Assembly (NCBI RefSeq): GCF_900155615.1 | Contig: NZ_FUHT01000002.1 | Coordinates: 496,001-560,000, forward strand | Reading direction: 5' to 3' | Origin: Massiliimalia massiliensis | Lineage (GTDB): Bacteria > Bacillota > Clostridia > Oscillospirales > Ruminococcaceae | Length of the DNA: 64,000 bases | Shown: positions 1 to 8,077 of the stretch, one piece after another | Position numbering within the stretch: the stretch's first letter is position 1 | Layout: each line of letters starts with the position of its first letter | Notes under the pieces: model-generated | The model's input: only the letters and a program-made list of their open reading frames with translations | Databases searched by the model: none | What the model was told of the DNA's origin: nothing | Position numbers and translations under genes: made by a program

Positions 1-73
1 GCGCAAGCCTTTACGGCTATCACCTCCCCGTGCTGCGCACGACTGTGTCATTGACGGTCTCGCAAAAATGCCC

Positions 74-103
74 TTGCGAGCAAGCATTTTTTCGCAGTAT
101 AAT
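74..103 (+). promoter_or_regulatory. Putative promoter of the first two-component system
   Basis: A TTGCGA hexamer (74-79) and a perfect TATAAT (98-103) are separated by 18 bp and lie about 40 bp before the response regulator start. The -35 box overlaps the right arm of a small hairpin (ctcgcaa at about 59-65, ttgcgag at 74-80) followed by a run of six T, which could end an upstream transcript. Nothing else is recognisable in the first 140 bases. Confidence 0.55.
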
Positions 104-143
104 AAAGTCGAAGAACCGGAAAAACAACGTAAGGAGATTTCAC

Positions 144-821
144 ATGCATATTTTAGTAGTTGAAGATGAACGCGCGCTATGTGAGACGATCGTCCGCAGT
201 CTCAGACGACTCGCTTACAGCGTGGATTTTTGCTATGACGGAAACAAAGCGATCGAACTGCTCGGTGTGGAGCGATACGATCTTGCTTTACTGGATCTGA
301 ATCTGCCGGGGGCGGATGGGATGACGGTGCTCAGAACGCTGCGTCAAAACGACAGAGATACGAAGGTGTTGATTTTGTCGGCGCGCAGTGAGGTCGCTGA
401 CAAGGTGGAGGGGCTGGATGCCGGAGCCAATGATTATTTGGCAAAGCCTTTTCACTTAGAGGAGTTGGAAGCAAGGATACGCAGTCTTACCCGTCGTCAG
501 TTTACACAGAATGATGTGGTTCTTACCTGCGGTGAGCTTTCCTTTGACACTAAGACCCGTATCGCCGCCGCCGGCGGACAGGAGCTGTCACTTACCCGAA
601 AAGAAATCGGGATACTTGAATACCTTCTGCTCAATCAGGGGCGCCCCGTCAGTCAGGAAGAACTGCTTGACCATGTGTGGGACAACAGTGTGGATAATTT
701 CAGCAATTCGATTCGGGTACATATTTCCGCACTGCGGAAGAAGCTGCGTGCCGCACTTGGTTTCGACCCCGTCCGCAACCGAATCGGTGAAGGGTACGTT
801 ATGGAGGAAGAGAAATTGTGA
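144..821 (+). CDS. OmpR/PhoB-family response regulator
   Basis: A DNA-binding response regulator of 225 residues. The N-terminal receiver domain (about 1-115) has the acidic pair near residue 8, the phospho-acceptor Asp in LALLDLNLPG, and the conserved Lys in the LAKPF motif. The C-terminal part (about 130-225) is a winged helix of the Trans_reg_C type ending in IGEGYVM. I place the start at the ATG at 144 because AAGGAG sits 7 bases upstream; an open frame reaches further left but lacks a ribosome site. The stop overlaps the GTG of the next gene by 4 bp, so the two are translationally coupled with their sensor kinase. QseB/BasR-like by overall look; the signal is unknown. Confidence 0.93.
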   Translation: MHILVVEDERALCETIVRSLRRLAYSVDFCYDGNKAIELLGVERYDLALLDLNLPGADGMTVLRTLRQNDRDTKVLILSARSEVADKVEGLDAGANDYLAKPFHLEELEARIRSLTRRQFTQNDVVLTCGELSFDTKTRIAAAGGQELSLTRKEIGILEYLLLNQGRPVSQEELLDHVWDNSVDNFSNSIRVHISALRKKLRAALGFDPVRNRIGEGYVMEEEKL

Positions 822-1960
822 AAAAGCTATCCTTGCAATTGCGAATCACCTTAATGACGGTACTTCTTATCGGAGCAACCTGTGTTTTTATGAATGTTCT
901 GATCGGATATTCCGGCAGGCATTATATGGATTCCATAGGCTCTTATATTACGGGCTACGGGGACACGGACGGGGGAGAAACTGAGTATTTTGATCCCGAG
1001 CAAAAGAAGCTCGACGAGGAATTGACCATTGTTGTACACGGGGCGCAGGAATCATTTATCGCCACTAACTGGTATATCACGGCAGCGGTAACGATTCTCG
1101 GCGGTGTGCTTGCGTACTTTTTAAGCGGACACGCGCTGAAGCCCCTGCGCACTTTTACTTCTCAAATGGAAAAGGTTCAGCTGAACAATCTGACAGATAT
1201 GAAGATCAGCGAAGATGTACTGCCGGAGTTCCGGCAGTTCAGCCGGTCGTTCAATCAAATGCTTGAACGTCTTGACGAAGGCTTTACCGCGCAGCGGCAG
1301 TTTACGGGAAATGCCGCTCATGAGTTGCGCACGCCGCTTTCGCTGATGCAGGCACAGCTTGAGCTGTTTTCCGCAGAGCATCCCGAGGTGTTGCCGGAAA
1401 CGGCGGATTTTCTACGCCTGCTGCGTGAACAGACCGAACGCATGACGCAAATGACGAAAACGCTGCTTGAAATGAGTGATCTCAAGACGGTGTCCTGCAC
1501 AGACCGTATTGAATTAGCTCCTATGGTTGAGGAGATCTTTGCAGACCTTGTTCCGCTTGCGGACAGAAACGGAATAATACTTGAAAGCACAGGTGAGGGG
1601 GTTATGATCGGCAGTGACACGCTGATTTATCGTATGCTCTTTAATCTGACCGAAAATTCTATACGTTACAACCGTCCGAACGGGACGGTGCGTATTGTGA
1701 TCACCGATGAAAAAAATCGGTTAGTCATTCGGGTCGCAGACACCGGCTGCGGCATACCGGAGAAATACAGAGAAAGCATTTTTCAGCCATTTTTCCGGGT
1801 GGATAAATCCAGAAGCAGAGAAAACGGAGGTGTGGGATTGGGACTTTCGTTGGTGTGGGAGATCGTCGCACTGCACGGCGGTGAGATTCGGGTAGAGGAA
1901 AGTTCGGAAAAGGGAACGACTGTAGCGGTGAAGTTCCCGACAGACATGAAAATAAAGTAG
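818..1960 (+). CDS. Sensor histidine kinase, partner of the 144-821 regulator
   Basis: A membrane sensor kinase of 380 residues. A first membrane segment lies at about residues 10-28 and a second at about 88-106, enclosing a short extracytoplasmic loop of some 60 residues. A HAMP-like linker follows, then the dimerisation helix with the phospho-acceptor His in NAAHELRTPL, and a HATPase domain with N box (NLTENSIRYN), G1 box (DTGCGIP) and G2 box (GVGLGLSL). It starts with GTG inside the stop of the regulator gene, after a purine-rich GGAAGAG. The acidic loop (EYFDPEQKKLDEE) might bind cations or peptides, but that is a guess. Confidence 0.92.
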   Translation: MKKLSLQLRITLMTVLLIGATCVFMNVLIGYSGRHYMDSIGSYITGYGDTDGGETEYFDPEQKKLDEELTIVVHGAQESFIATNWYITAAVTILGGVLAYFLSGHALKPLRTFTSQMEKVQLNNLTDMKISEDVLPEFRQFSRSFNQMLERLDEGFTAQRQFTGNAAHELRTPLSLMQAQLELFSAEHPEVLPETADFLRLLREQTERMTQMTKTLLEMSDLKTVSCTDRIELAPMVEEIFADLVPLADRNGIILESTGEGVMIGSDTLIYRMLFNLTENSIRYNRPNGTVRIVITDEKNRLVIRVADTGCGIPEKYRESIFQPFFRVDKSRSRENGGVGLGLSLVWEIVALHGGEIRVEESSEKGTTVAVKFPTDMKIK

Positions 1961-1968
1961 CGTAGAAA

Positions 1969-1996
1969 CAGCGACAGGGAATGTTCCGTGTCGCTG
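1969..1996 (+). terminator. Hairpin after the sensor kinase
   Basis: Perfect 8-bp arms, cagcgaca (1969-1976) and tgtcgctg (1989-1996), lie directly after the kinase stop. The hairpin is followed by cgtttg rather than a clear T run, so as a factor-independent terminator it is weak. Confidence 0.4.
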
Positions 1997-2026
1997 CGTT
2001 TGCCGGTCAGTTTCCGTAAATATGAA

Positions 2027-2170
2027 TCACTGTGTCAGCTTGCGTATAACGCCGTTGAGGAACACCGCCATCTTTTTCGGCAACTGGCGGTTCTCACGAT
2101 TCAGCCATTCCCGTATCACTGCATATCCGCCCTGATAATAGTGGTGAGCAAAACTAACACACCGAAATCC
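2027..2170 (-). pseudogene. C-terminal remnant of a TetR/AcrR-type regulator
   Basis: On the minus strand a short frame reads YYQGGYAVIREWL followed by about 25 residues ending at a stop codon at 2027. This resembles the last two helices of TetR-family effector domains, where a small-residue motif followed by a Trp and a Met-Ala stretch is common. No helix-turn-helix N-terminus is joined to it: further upstream on this strand the frame becomes low-complexity and runs into the insertion element. I infer that the rest of the gene was lost when the element arrived. The family match is by eye only. Confidence 0.45.
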
Positions 2171-2229
2171 AAAAAGATGTATGAAAAACGAGAAAAAGAA
2201 TAAAGCAATGAAAAAAGGCACAAAAATTC

Positions 2230-3650
2230 AAGCCTTGCACCAAAAATGCAAAACTTTGTTAATAAGTATTGAGTTTTTAGTTTTAAGCAATTCTTTTAAC
2301 GGATTTTAAAGCTCTGAAAGAATTTTGGGAATTAGTGATTACTGCCGCAAAAGCAACGGCAAGCAGGCTTATGTGAGCCAATGTGCAAAGATTTTGAGCA
2401 GCATTAAAGGAATGCGTCCAAAGTCTTTCCTGACCTGTTTGTTTAAAACGAGAATTGTATCGCTCGGCTTCGGTTCTAAGTGCATAAATCTTTTTGAAAG
2501 AAATACACTCTCTGTCAATAGAAAGTCTGTAATCACCGGGAAGAGTAATGTATTTGGTGCAACCCCTGCATTTTTTGCCGTTGTTCCGGTTTTTATGGTT
2601 GCAGGGACATTCTTGTGTTTTTGAAAGTTTGTAAGGACAACTGTATTTTTGACGGATTCTGCAGTTGTCAGAAAATTTGCCGTCTTTATGCATCATAAGA
2701 CCCGCTTCACAAATAGGATGTTCATTTACAAACTTCGTTTTCTTGGAATTGCGCTTATTGAGAGGTATAACACAATCCCCCGAATAAATATCCTTAACAG
2801 TGTTGTAGATAGCCTTGACATCATAACCTTTATCCGCAATGAAAGTACATTCTTTAACCGATATAAATTCGTTTGTATTTTCAAGTATATCCAAAGCAAC
2901 CGTACTGTCACTAATATTGGCAGTTATCGTTTGCTCATATATTGGTAGTCCGGTTATACAATCAACTAATATGTGATTTTTGTAACCCCAATAATACTCA
3001 AAATTGCGTTCGTTATGCTGATTTGATGCAGTATGAACACTGAGTCCGCAATCTATATCACTTTTAGGCTGATTATCTTTTGAAAACTTGTTTTTCGCAA
3101 AAGATTTAGGGTTGTTTAGTTTTGCATTTGCATTAACAGGAGTTGAATCAAGAGCGATAAAGGAAGTATCTATAATTCCCATTGCTTCAAGTTTTTTAAC
3201 CTGAGAACTCATTAAGTTTTTCAGTAATTGATTATCTGTGTTATTAATAAATCTGTCAAAAGTCCGGTAGGACGGTAAAGGTTTCCTAATGTTGAAACCG
3301 CAATAATATGCGATTAACAAATTATTTTGCGGATAGTCAAGTAAATCAGTTATATAGGAAAAACCCTCACACTTCATAACAATAAAGGCACAAAGCAGGC
3401 TTCTTTTAGAGTAACCCTTTCTGCCTGTAGAGGCTACTTTTTCGGGGAATTCCGATAAATCTAAATTCAAAAACATTTCGCTGTAGAATTTTGCTTTAGG
3501 TACAGAGGTAAAGAGAGTTATGTCCTGTATTATTTCCTGTCGATAGATAACAGCCGACCTTCTTTCGTTGGTTTGTTTTGCTGATATAATTATACGATAT
3601 TTGGTCGGCTGTTTCTATACTTTTATAGTGATAAAGGAAATGTTTTTGCC
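2230..3650 (-). mobile_element. Insertion sequence with DDE transposase, ends not exactly defined
   Basis: A single-transposase insertion element lies between a TetR-like gene remnant and the methionine sulfoxide reductase gene. The region is visibly richer in A and T than its neighbours. I could not fix the terminal repeats: A-rich stretches near 2238-2262 and 3625-3650 are only loosely complementary, and no target duplication was found. An 11-bp perfect inverted repeat (aacagccgacc 3549-3559, ggtcggctgtt 3603-3613) lies upstream of the transposase and could be part of the right end or a regulatory hairpin. Confidence 0.6.
2283..3476 (-). CDS. DDE transposase (IS1182/IS5-like superfamily)
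   Basis: A transposase of 397 residues from the ATG at 3476. An N-terminal DUF772-like region (about 20-110) is followed by a DDE catalytic core: first Asp in FIALDSTPV, second in FIADKGYD, and the Glu in RTEAERYNSRFK. A Cys-rich stretch (about 265-310) lies between the second Asp and the Glu, as in IS1182-like enzymes. The same frame stays open without a stop up to about 3614 and reads a plausible N-terminal extension (ITLFTSVPKAKFYSE), but that stretch has no ATG, GTG or TTG. Either the element uses a rare start or the true N-terminus is lost. It is otherwise intact. Confidence 0.85.
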   Translation of the reverse strand: MFLNLDLSEFPEKVASTGRKGYSKRSLLCAFIVMKCEGFSYITDLLDYPQNNLLIAYYCGFNIRKPLPSYRTFDRFINNTDNQLLKNLMSSQVKKLEAMGIIDTSFIALDSTPVNANAKLNNPKSFAKNKFSKDNQPKSDIDCGLSVHTASNQHNERNFEYYWGYKNHILVDCITGLPIYEQTITANISDSTVALDILENTNEFISVKECTFIADKGYDVKAIYNTVKDIYSGDCVIPLNKRNSKKTKFVNEHPICEAGLMMHKDGKFSDNCRIRQKYSCPYKLSKTQECPCNHKNRNNGKKCRGCTKYITLPGDYRLSIDRECISFKKIYALRTEAERYNSRFKQTGQERLWTHSFNAAQNLCTLAHISLLAVAFAAVITNSQNSFRALKSVKRIA

Positions 3651-3724
3651 CTGTTTTTCCTTTGTTTATGCGCCTTTCGGCGTTTTGCTCAGGGCTGATC
3701 GTAATTCACAAAGGAGGCGGAAAT

Positions 3725-4819
3725 ATGGAACGAATCATACGGGTTTCAGTTCTTCTTTGGGCTGCGGTCCTTCTTTTTACCGGATGCGGAATCGGCAATG
3801 ATACAAACAATACGGATTTAGAAGGCATGCCAAAGGAGGCAGAACAAATGGATTTTTCAAAAGAAAAGCAGAATGTGATCTATCTTGCCGGCGGCTGTTT
3901 CTGGGGATTGGAACATCTGATGCAGTCGATCCCCGGCGTTATCAATGCCCAAAGCGGCTATGCCAACGGTACGTGCAAAGCGGATGCCGACTATAAAACG
4001 GTTTGTGCGGGCAGCACCGGTTTTCGTGAGACGGTGCGTGTTGAGTATGATTCCGAAAAGGTTAGCCTTGACGCTTTGCTGCTTGCATATTTCTATGTAA
4101 TAGATCCGACGGTGCAGAATCGGCAGGGAAACGATGTGGGAAGTCAGTATCAGACCGGAATTTATTACACAAACGAAGCTGCAAGAGAAACGGTGCAGCG
4201 GATATATGATCTTGAAAAGAGTCGCAGGACGAAGTTTTTTGTAGAATGCGGTCCGCTACTCAATTTTTATCCGGCTGAGGAATACCATCAGGATTATCTG
4301 CAAAAGAATCCGGGCGGTTATTGCCATATCCCGCGAGAGGAAATCGAACTGTTTTCAAAACTGAGGATCGATCCGGGTGACTACAGGAAGCCTGCTGCCG
4401 AGTCAATACGCGAAAAGCTTACGGCAGAGCAATATCGTGTCACACAGGAAAATGAAACCGAACGCCCATTCCAAAATGAGCTTTGGAACAAATTTGAAAA
4501 AGGTATCTATGTGGATGTAGTGACCGGCGAACCGCTATTTTCTTCAACCGATAAATTTGAAAGCGGCTGTGGCTGGCCGGCATTTTCAAAGCCGATAGAA
4601 GCCCCTGCAGTCATTGAACGGCAGGACGACAGCCACGGAATGCGCAGAACTGAGGTGCGCAGCCGAGCCGGAGACTCCCACCTCGGTCATGTGTTTGAGG
4701 AAGATCCCGATTCGCCGAATGGTGTGCGCTATTGTATCAACAGTGCGGCGCTGCGTTTTATCCCCTTTGAAAAAATGGAAGCCGAGGGATATGGATATCT
4801 TTTGTTCCTCTTCGACTGA
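3725..4819 (+). CDS. msrAB: Bifunctional peptide methionine sulfoxide reductase MsrA-MsrB, lipoprotein form
   Basis: Reduces both the S and R forms of methionine sulfoxide in proteins, 364 residues. Residues 1-21 form a lipoprotein signal ending in FTGC with Cys21 as the lipidation site. The MsrA domain (about 50-205) has the GGCFWG motif with catalytic Cys58. The MsrB domain (about 235-362) has CGWPAF and the RYCIN motif carrying its catalytic Cys. The start at 3725 is set by AAAGGAGG at 3710-3717. A second, equally strong AAAGGAGG at 3832-3839 precedes an in-frame ATG at 3848 (Met42, MDFSKEK), which would give a cytoplasmic form without the signal. It stands alone downstream of the insertion element. 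Confidence 0.95.
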   Translation: MERIIRVSVLLWAAVLLFTGCGIGNDTNNTDLEGMPKEAEQMDFSKEKQNVIYLAGGCFWGLEHLMQSIPGVINAQSGYANGTCKADADYKTVCAGSTGFRETVRVEYDSEKVSLDALLLAYFYVIDPTVQNRQGNDVGSQYQTGIYYTNEAARETVQRIYDLEKSRRTKFFVECGPLLNFYPAEEYHQDYLQKNPGGYCHIPREEIELFSKLRIDPGDYRKPAAESIREKLTAEQYRVTQENETERPFQNELWNKFEKGIYVDVVTGEPLFSSTDKFESGCGWPAFSKPIEAPAVIERQDDSHGMRRTEVRSRAGDSHLGHVFEEDPDSPNGVRYCINSAALRFIPFEKMEAEGYGYLLFLFD

Positions 4820-4982
4820 CAAACAAAGGAGACCGACATGGAGTTTGTGATTATACACAACTTTCGATTCTTACGGTTTTGTGACAATTTTCAAGCGTTT
4901 TTGCGGTGAATGGGCTGCTTTGTTTTGATATACTTATGTTGCGGGAAGGAAAACCGCAAATAATAATAAAGGAGCACTTACT

Positions 4983-5468
4983 ATGAAAAGCAAAAAAACC
5001 GTATTTGCAGCAGTTCTCACTCTTGTACTTGCGCTGAGCATTGTTACCGTATCTGCAACTGCTGCTTCGGCAAATGTGAAGAAGTCGGGAGAACCTGTGA
5101 ATGATCCATGCATTGCCGCTGCAGAGGTTTCCGGCGAATGTGTCGGACAGCCGCTTGAAGGCTTTGTTAAAAATCTGAGCTCACTGAGCGAACAGGAGAA
5201 ATCGGCTCTGCTTGCAGACCTTGCCGAGATTGAAAAGTATGAGAATCAGATCAACGAAATCTACTCCTGTATGACAGATGAAAACGAGAAACGACTCTGC
5301 GATGAAATCGACACCCTTGATGAAAAACTCACGGCGGTTCTCGAAAGAAACTCAGAGCTTTGGGAACGCGTCAACGATGAGTATGATGAAAAGATTGCGG
5401 CAAACGAGCCTGATATGACATTTGAACTTAAAGAAGTCGATCTTGAGGTCTGCGAAAGAAGCAGATGA
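4983..5468 (+). CDS. Small secreted protein, helical, unknown function
   Basis: A predicted exported protein of 161 residues that I do not recognise. Residues 1-30 form a Sec signal peptide (basic start, a long hydrophobic stretch, then a TAASA-like cleavage region). The mature part is acidic and rich in Glu and Lys, and from about residue 60 it has the heptad look of a coiled coil. Two cysteines near the mature N-terminus and two later ones could form disulfides. The ATG at 4983 follows AAAGGAG. It is followed by a strong terminator and then by a two-component system; envelope-stress systems often sit next to small secreted helical proteins, so a role as periplasmic sensor or chaperone is possible but unproven. 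Confidence 0.75.
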   Translation: MKSKKTVFAAVLTLVLALSIVTVSATAASANVKKSGEPVNDPCIAAAEVSGECVGQPLEGFVKNLSSLSEQEKSALLADLAEIEKYENQINEIYSCMTDENEKRLCDEIDTLDEKLTAVLERNSELWERVNDEYDEKIAANEPDMTFELKEVDLEVCERSR

Positions 5469-5477
5469 ATTTTACAT

Positions 5478-5515
5478 ACAGAGCCGTGTCGGAGCGGCAC
5501 GGCTCTGTATCGGTT
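5478..5515 (+). terminator. Rho-independent terminator
   Basis: Perfect 11-bp arms acagagccgtg (5478-5488) and cacggctctgt (5498-5508) with a 9-base loop, followed by atcggttttt. It separates the secreted-protein gene from the response regulator that begins at 5528, and its T run lies only about 10 bases before that start, so some read-through may feed the regulator. Confidence 0.85.
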
Positions 5516-5527
5516 TTTGGGGGCATC

Positions 5528-6229
5528 ATGAAACAGCTTATCTATATTGCAGAGGATGAAAAAAACATAAGAGAAACTCTTCGGAGCTTTCTCGAAAATG
5601 ACGGATATGAGGTGTGCGCGTTTGAAACAGGCGACGCACTTTTAGGCGCGTTTTTTAAAAGACGCTCCGATCTTGTTATTTTGGATATTATGATGCCCGG
5701 AACCGACGGACTTACCTGCTGCCGCCTCATCCGTGAAAAGAATAATGTTCCCATCATTCTTCTGACGGCAAAGGATACCGAATACGACTATGTTAACGGT
5801 ATTCTGCAAGGCGGTGACGACTATCTGACCAAGCCTTTTCGCCCGACGGTTCTCCTGATGCGTGTTAAATCTCTTCTTCGCCGTGTAGAGATGGAAAGAG
5901 GCGGAGACCCGACGGACAGGGATGTTGCCGTTGGAGACCTACGTTTTTCGGGTGATGAGAAGCAGCTTTTCTGCAAAGAAAAGCCTCTTGCACTTTCTCC
6001 GAATGAGCTGAAGATGCTCCTCTTTCTGATGCGTGGTGAGGGCAAAGCGTTTTCACGTGACGAGCTGCTTAACCAGATCTGGGGATACAATGACGAAGTG
6101 GAAACCAGAGTGACCGATGAAACACTGCGCCGCATACGCAGCAAGCTTTCCTCTGCGGACAGCAATGTGCAGATTGAGACGGTTTGGGGGTACGGTTATC
6201 GCCTGCGATCGGACGGAGTCGGAAAATGA
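5528..6229 (+). CDS. OmpR-family response regulator (VanR-like)
   Basis: A response regulator of 233 residues. The receiver (about 4-120) shows the acidic triad (AEDEKN), the phospho-acceptor Asp in LVILDIMMPG, the Thr in LLTAKD and the Lys in LTKPF. The C-terminal winged helix (about 135-230) ends with VWGYGYRL. Its start is the ATG at 5528, preceded by a weak GGGGG; the frame also stays open across the terminator hairpin upstream, but that part does not resemble a receiver domain. The stop overlaps the ATG of the kinase gene (ATGA), so expression is coupled. Confidence 0.92.
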   Translation: MKQLIYIAEDEKNIRETLRSFLENDGYEVCAFETGDALLGAFFKRRSDLVILDIMMPGTDGLTCCRLIREKNNVPIILLTAKDTEYDYVNGILQGGDDYLTKPFRPTVLLMRVKSLLRRVEMERGGDPTDRDVAVGDLRFSGDEKQLFCKEKPLALSPNELKMLLFLMRGEGKAFSRDELLNQIWGYNDEVETRVTDETLRRIRSKLSSADSNVQIETVWGYGYRLRSDGVGK

Positions 6230-7407
6230 AAAATATAAGAAGAAAAATTACCGTATCCGTTCTCGGTACGATGCTGTTTGTTTTTGCGGCGATGCTTTCT
6301 ACCGTTAATATCTTTATTCCGGAGTATCTGACTTCAGAGGCGCAGAAGGCGATACTTTTGGAGGATGAACGTAAGGATCCTATCCCGCTTGCCGAAACAA
6401 TGGACGATGGGGAGGAGCATTTTCTTACATCCAGTGTTCGGTATCTTGAAGTTGAAGATGGTCTTACAGAGTCAGAACACCTTTCAAAAGCGGAATATCA
6501 ATTGAGGAAATACTGCCGGGAGGAAAAGCCGTCCGCTGATGAATTTCATACACTGAAAACCGGCGGCAGCCGATTTGTTTTCCGAATATCACAGGTTGAA
6601 GCCGATGAATATGAGGACGCATATTCGTACATTCTGTATGTGGATGTCAGGGCAGTTATGCAGTATTCGGCTTATCTGAATGCCGTTTTTTTCGCGGTGC
6701 TGGCAGTGCTCAGCGTGCTGGTCTGTCTCTTTGGCAGGAAACTCGGCGGCTATGTTGAAAAGGCGCACGAATCCCAGAAATGGTTTTTTCAGAATGTGTC
6801 ACATGAGCTGAAAACGCCGATGATGGCAGTTCAGGGCTGCGCGGAGGGAATTCATACCGGGGTTCTGGATCCTGCCGAAGCATCGGGGGTTATTCTGGAA
6901 GAGATTGAACAGATGTCCGAATTGGTAGAGGAACTGCTTACGCTCTCCCGATTGGAGTCGGGACAAGCTAATGCTGAGTTCCATTCGATGGATGTTCGTG
7001 AGGTTTTATATGACTGTCTGCGCAGCACGGATCAACTGGCGGAGCAGAGAAAACTGTGCATCACCCCATGCTTTGACGAAAAACCTGTTTTGGTAAACTG
7101 CGATGAGGTTCAGCTCCGCCGTGCGTTTACCAATATAATCACCAACGCACTGCGGTATGCAAAAGGGAAAATACAAATTGAATGTAGGGCAGACAGAGGA
7201 AAAGCCATTGTTCGTATCCATGACGATGGAGAGGGCATTGCGCCGGAGCTTTTGCCGCACATTTTCGACCGCTTTTTCAGCACCCGTAAGGGCGGCGCCG
7301 GAATCGGACTTTCTCTTGCAAAGGAGATTGTGTCATTGCACAAAGGCACAATATCCGCGTCAAACGACGGCGGCGCGGTGTTTGAGATCAGCCTTCCCCT
7401 GAGATAA
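6226..7407 (+). CDS. Sensor histidine kinase, partner of the 5528-6229 regulator
   Basis: A membrane kinase of 393 residues. Membrane segments lie at about 10-30 and 155-178, enclosing an acidic extracytoplasmic domain of about 125 residues. The dimerisation helix carries the His in NVSHELKTPM, and the ATPase domain has the N box (NIITNALRYA), G1 box (DDGEGIAPE) and G2 box (GAGIGLSLA). No clear HAMP domain is seen between membrane and His box. The start at 6226 overlaps the preceding stop. Its target genes are not evident; the downstream lipoprotein and MBOAT genes are candidates by position only. Confidence 0.92.
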   Translation: MKNIRRKITVSVLGTMLFVFAAMLSTVNIFIPEYLTSEAQKAILLEDERKDPIPLAETMDDGEEHFLTSSVRYLEVEDGLTESEHLSKAEYQLRKYCREEKPSADEFHTLKTGGSRFVFRISQVEADEYEDAYSYILYVDVRAVMQYSAYLNAVFFAVLAVLSVLVCLFGRKLGGYVEKAHESQKWFFQNVSHELKTPMMAVQGCAEGIHTGVLDPAEASGVILEEIEQMSELVEELLTLSRLESGQANAEFHSMDVREVLYDCLRSTDQLAEQRKLCITPCFDEKPVLVNCDEVQLRRAFTNIITNALRYAKGKIQIECRADRGKAIVRIHDDGEGIAPELLPHIFDRFFSTRKGGAGIGLSLAKEIVSLHKGTISASNDGGAVFEISLPLR

Positions 7408-7484
7408 ACGATGTAATTGTTAATGTTGTTCGGGTTACAGATAATGTTATGAAAGCAAAACCTAAAGTGAAAGGAAACTATATT

Positions 7485-8069
7485 ATGAAAAAGATTATTG
7501 CACTTGCACTTGCTGCCGTCTTTGTCCTTTCTTTTGCAGCCTGTGCAAAACAAAACGGTAAAAGTGGGACAACCACGCCTTCCGATGTCCCCAAAGGGCA
7601 GGTCAAAAGCGCTTTGGAAATTCTTGAAAAGGTATGGAGCAAGTATTCAACCGACGAAAAATTCCCTGCAACAGGCGGTTCCGAAAAGCATATGAAGGAA
7701 GATATGCCCGGCAAATTCGATGTTTCCGATGCAGAAGCCCTTGACTTTGAACTCGGCTTCCCGAAGGCAAACGCTTCCGAGATTGACGATGCCGCATCGC
7801 TTATGCATATGCTGAATCAGAACAACTTTTCCTGCGGCGTATACCATGTTAAAGGCTCCGGAAACGCCGAAGTACTTGCAGGTAAAATTAAAGAAAACAT
7901 TCTTGCACGCCAGTGGCTGTGCGGATTTCCCGAAAAGCTCGTCATTCTGACCGTCGGCGATTATATCGTTTCCGTGTTTGGCGCCAGGGAACTGACAGAC
8001 ACCTTTACAGCAAAGCTGTCCGCTGAATACAGCTCAACAAAACAGCTTTTCGATGTTCCCATCGCATAG
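7485..8069 (+). CDS. Lipoprotein of unknown function beside an MBOAT acyltransferase
   Basis: A predicted lipoprotein of 194 residues. The signal peptide ends in a lipobox (SFAAC, Cys at about residue 19), and a short Ser/Thr/Gly-rich linker leads to a compact domain. The later part (VYHVKGSGNAEVLAGKIKEN, then a VGDYIVSVFGA strand) has the layout of DUF4358-type lipoproteins, but the match is distant and I am not sure of it. The ATG at 7485 has AAAGGA upstream. Only 8 bp separate it from the MBOAT gene, and similar small lipoproteins often accompany MBOAT/DHHW pairs in Clostridia, which suggests a helper role in the same extracellular process. Confidence 0.75.
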   Translation: MKKIIALALAAVFVLSFAACAKQNGKSGTTTPSDVPKGQVKSALEILEKVWSKYSTDEKFPATGGSEKHMKEDMPGKFDVSDAEALDFELGFPKANASEIDDAASLMHMLNQNNFSCGVYHVKGSGNAEVLAGKIKENILARQWLCGFPEKLVILTVGDYIVSVFGARELTDTFTAKLSAEYSSTKQLFDVPIA

Positions 8070-8077
8070 ACTGAGCC

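Noticed and set aside
4839-4910. Short frame starting MEFVIIHN after the msrAB stop
   Set aside because: About 23 codons only, no matching family; AAAGGAG precedes it but this may be chance.
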